NCBI GenBank assembly: GCA_937892815.1 | Contig: CALBHZ010000103.1 | Span: 1 to 6,101, forward strand | DNA length: 6,101 bases | Source: an uncultured archaeon | Lineage (GTDB): Archaea; Thermoproteota; Nitrososphaeria; Conexivisphaerales; CALBHZ01 | Direction of reading: 5' to 3' | In this document: positions 6,039-6,101 of the stretch, one piece after another | Position numbering within the stretch: the stretch's first letter is position 1 | Layout of the letters: each line of letters begins with the position of its first letter | Notes under the pieces: generated by a model | Databases searched by the model: none | What the model was told of the DNA's origin: nothing | Seen by the model: the letters and a program-made list of their open reading frames with translations, nothing else | Program-made: the position numbers and the translations under genes

Positions 6039-6101
6039 CTGTCTCTTATACACATCTCCGAGCCCACGAGACCTCTCTACATCTCGTATGCCGTCTTCTG
6101 C
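6039..6101. other. Illumina Nextera i7 adapter, reverse complement (not genomic)
   Basis: Bases 6039-6057 are the mosaic end (CTGTCTCTTATACACATCT), 6058-6072 the complement of the read-2 segment, 6073-6080 the index CTCTCTAC, and 6081-6101 most of P7. The whole stretch is the exact reverse complement of bases 8-70, so both contig ends carry the same index adapter. Genomic sequence ends at 6038. Confidence 0.98.

Noticed and set aside
8..6101. Perfect 63-base inverted repeats at both ends, looking like a transposon or linear element.
   Set aside because: They are Nextera i7 adapter with index and Tn5 mosaic end, and no transposase or other mobile gene lies between them.

Overview
The window is one cloned or assembled piece of archaeal chromosome, bases 71-6038, flanked at both ends by Illumina Nextera adapter. 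Every gene in the insert is on the + strand and every one belongs to the translation machinery or nucleotide supply. The proteins are archaeal rather than bacterial: L7Ae, S28e, L24e, S6e, aIF5B, EF-2, and a GluRS with the archaeal/eukaryotic type of beta-barrel C-terminus. L7Ae and the N-terminal half of EF-2 read like those of the TACK (Thermoproteota-side) archaea. Arginine codons are mostly AGA/AGG, lysine and glutamate are abundant, and intergenic gaps are very short, which suggests a thermophile. The exact lineage cannot be fixed by eye. A divergent EF-2 diphthamide loop makes a lineage without diphthamide, such as a korarchaeote, worth testing.

Layout: (1) 1-70, adapter. (2) 71-438, the C-terminal end of glutamyl-tRNA synthetase, cut off by the insert edge. 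(3) 439-479, a short spacer with a probable TATA promoter. (4) 480-3485, a tight five-gene cluster, L7Ae - S28e - L24e - Ndk - aIF5B, with gaps of 8, 10, -4 (overlap) and 19 nt. (5) 3486-3533, a spacer with a second probable promoter, then S6e (3534-3908). (6) 3909-3986, a spacer with a third probable promoter and a small hairpin that covers a Shine-Dalgarno sequence, then EF-2 (3987-6038), which lacks roughly its last 50 residues. (7) 6039-6101, the reverse complement of the same adapter. There is no gene-free stretch longer than 78 nt inside the insert.

The genes form a translation block. GluRS charges tRNA. L7Ae, S28e, L24e and S6e are ribosomal proteins, and L7Ae also serves in RNA-guided RNA modification particles. 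Ndk supplies GTP and other NTPs. aIF5B is the subunit-joining GTPase and EF-2 is the translocation GTPase.

I found no undescribed system. The most informative biological oddity is the EF-2 domain IV tip: the diphthamide histidine is present, but the residues around it are unusual. Next come the hairpin over the EF-2 ribosome binding site and a repeated promoter motif. The long perfect inverted terminal repeats are a sequencing artefact, not a mobile element.
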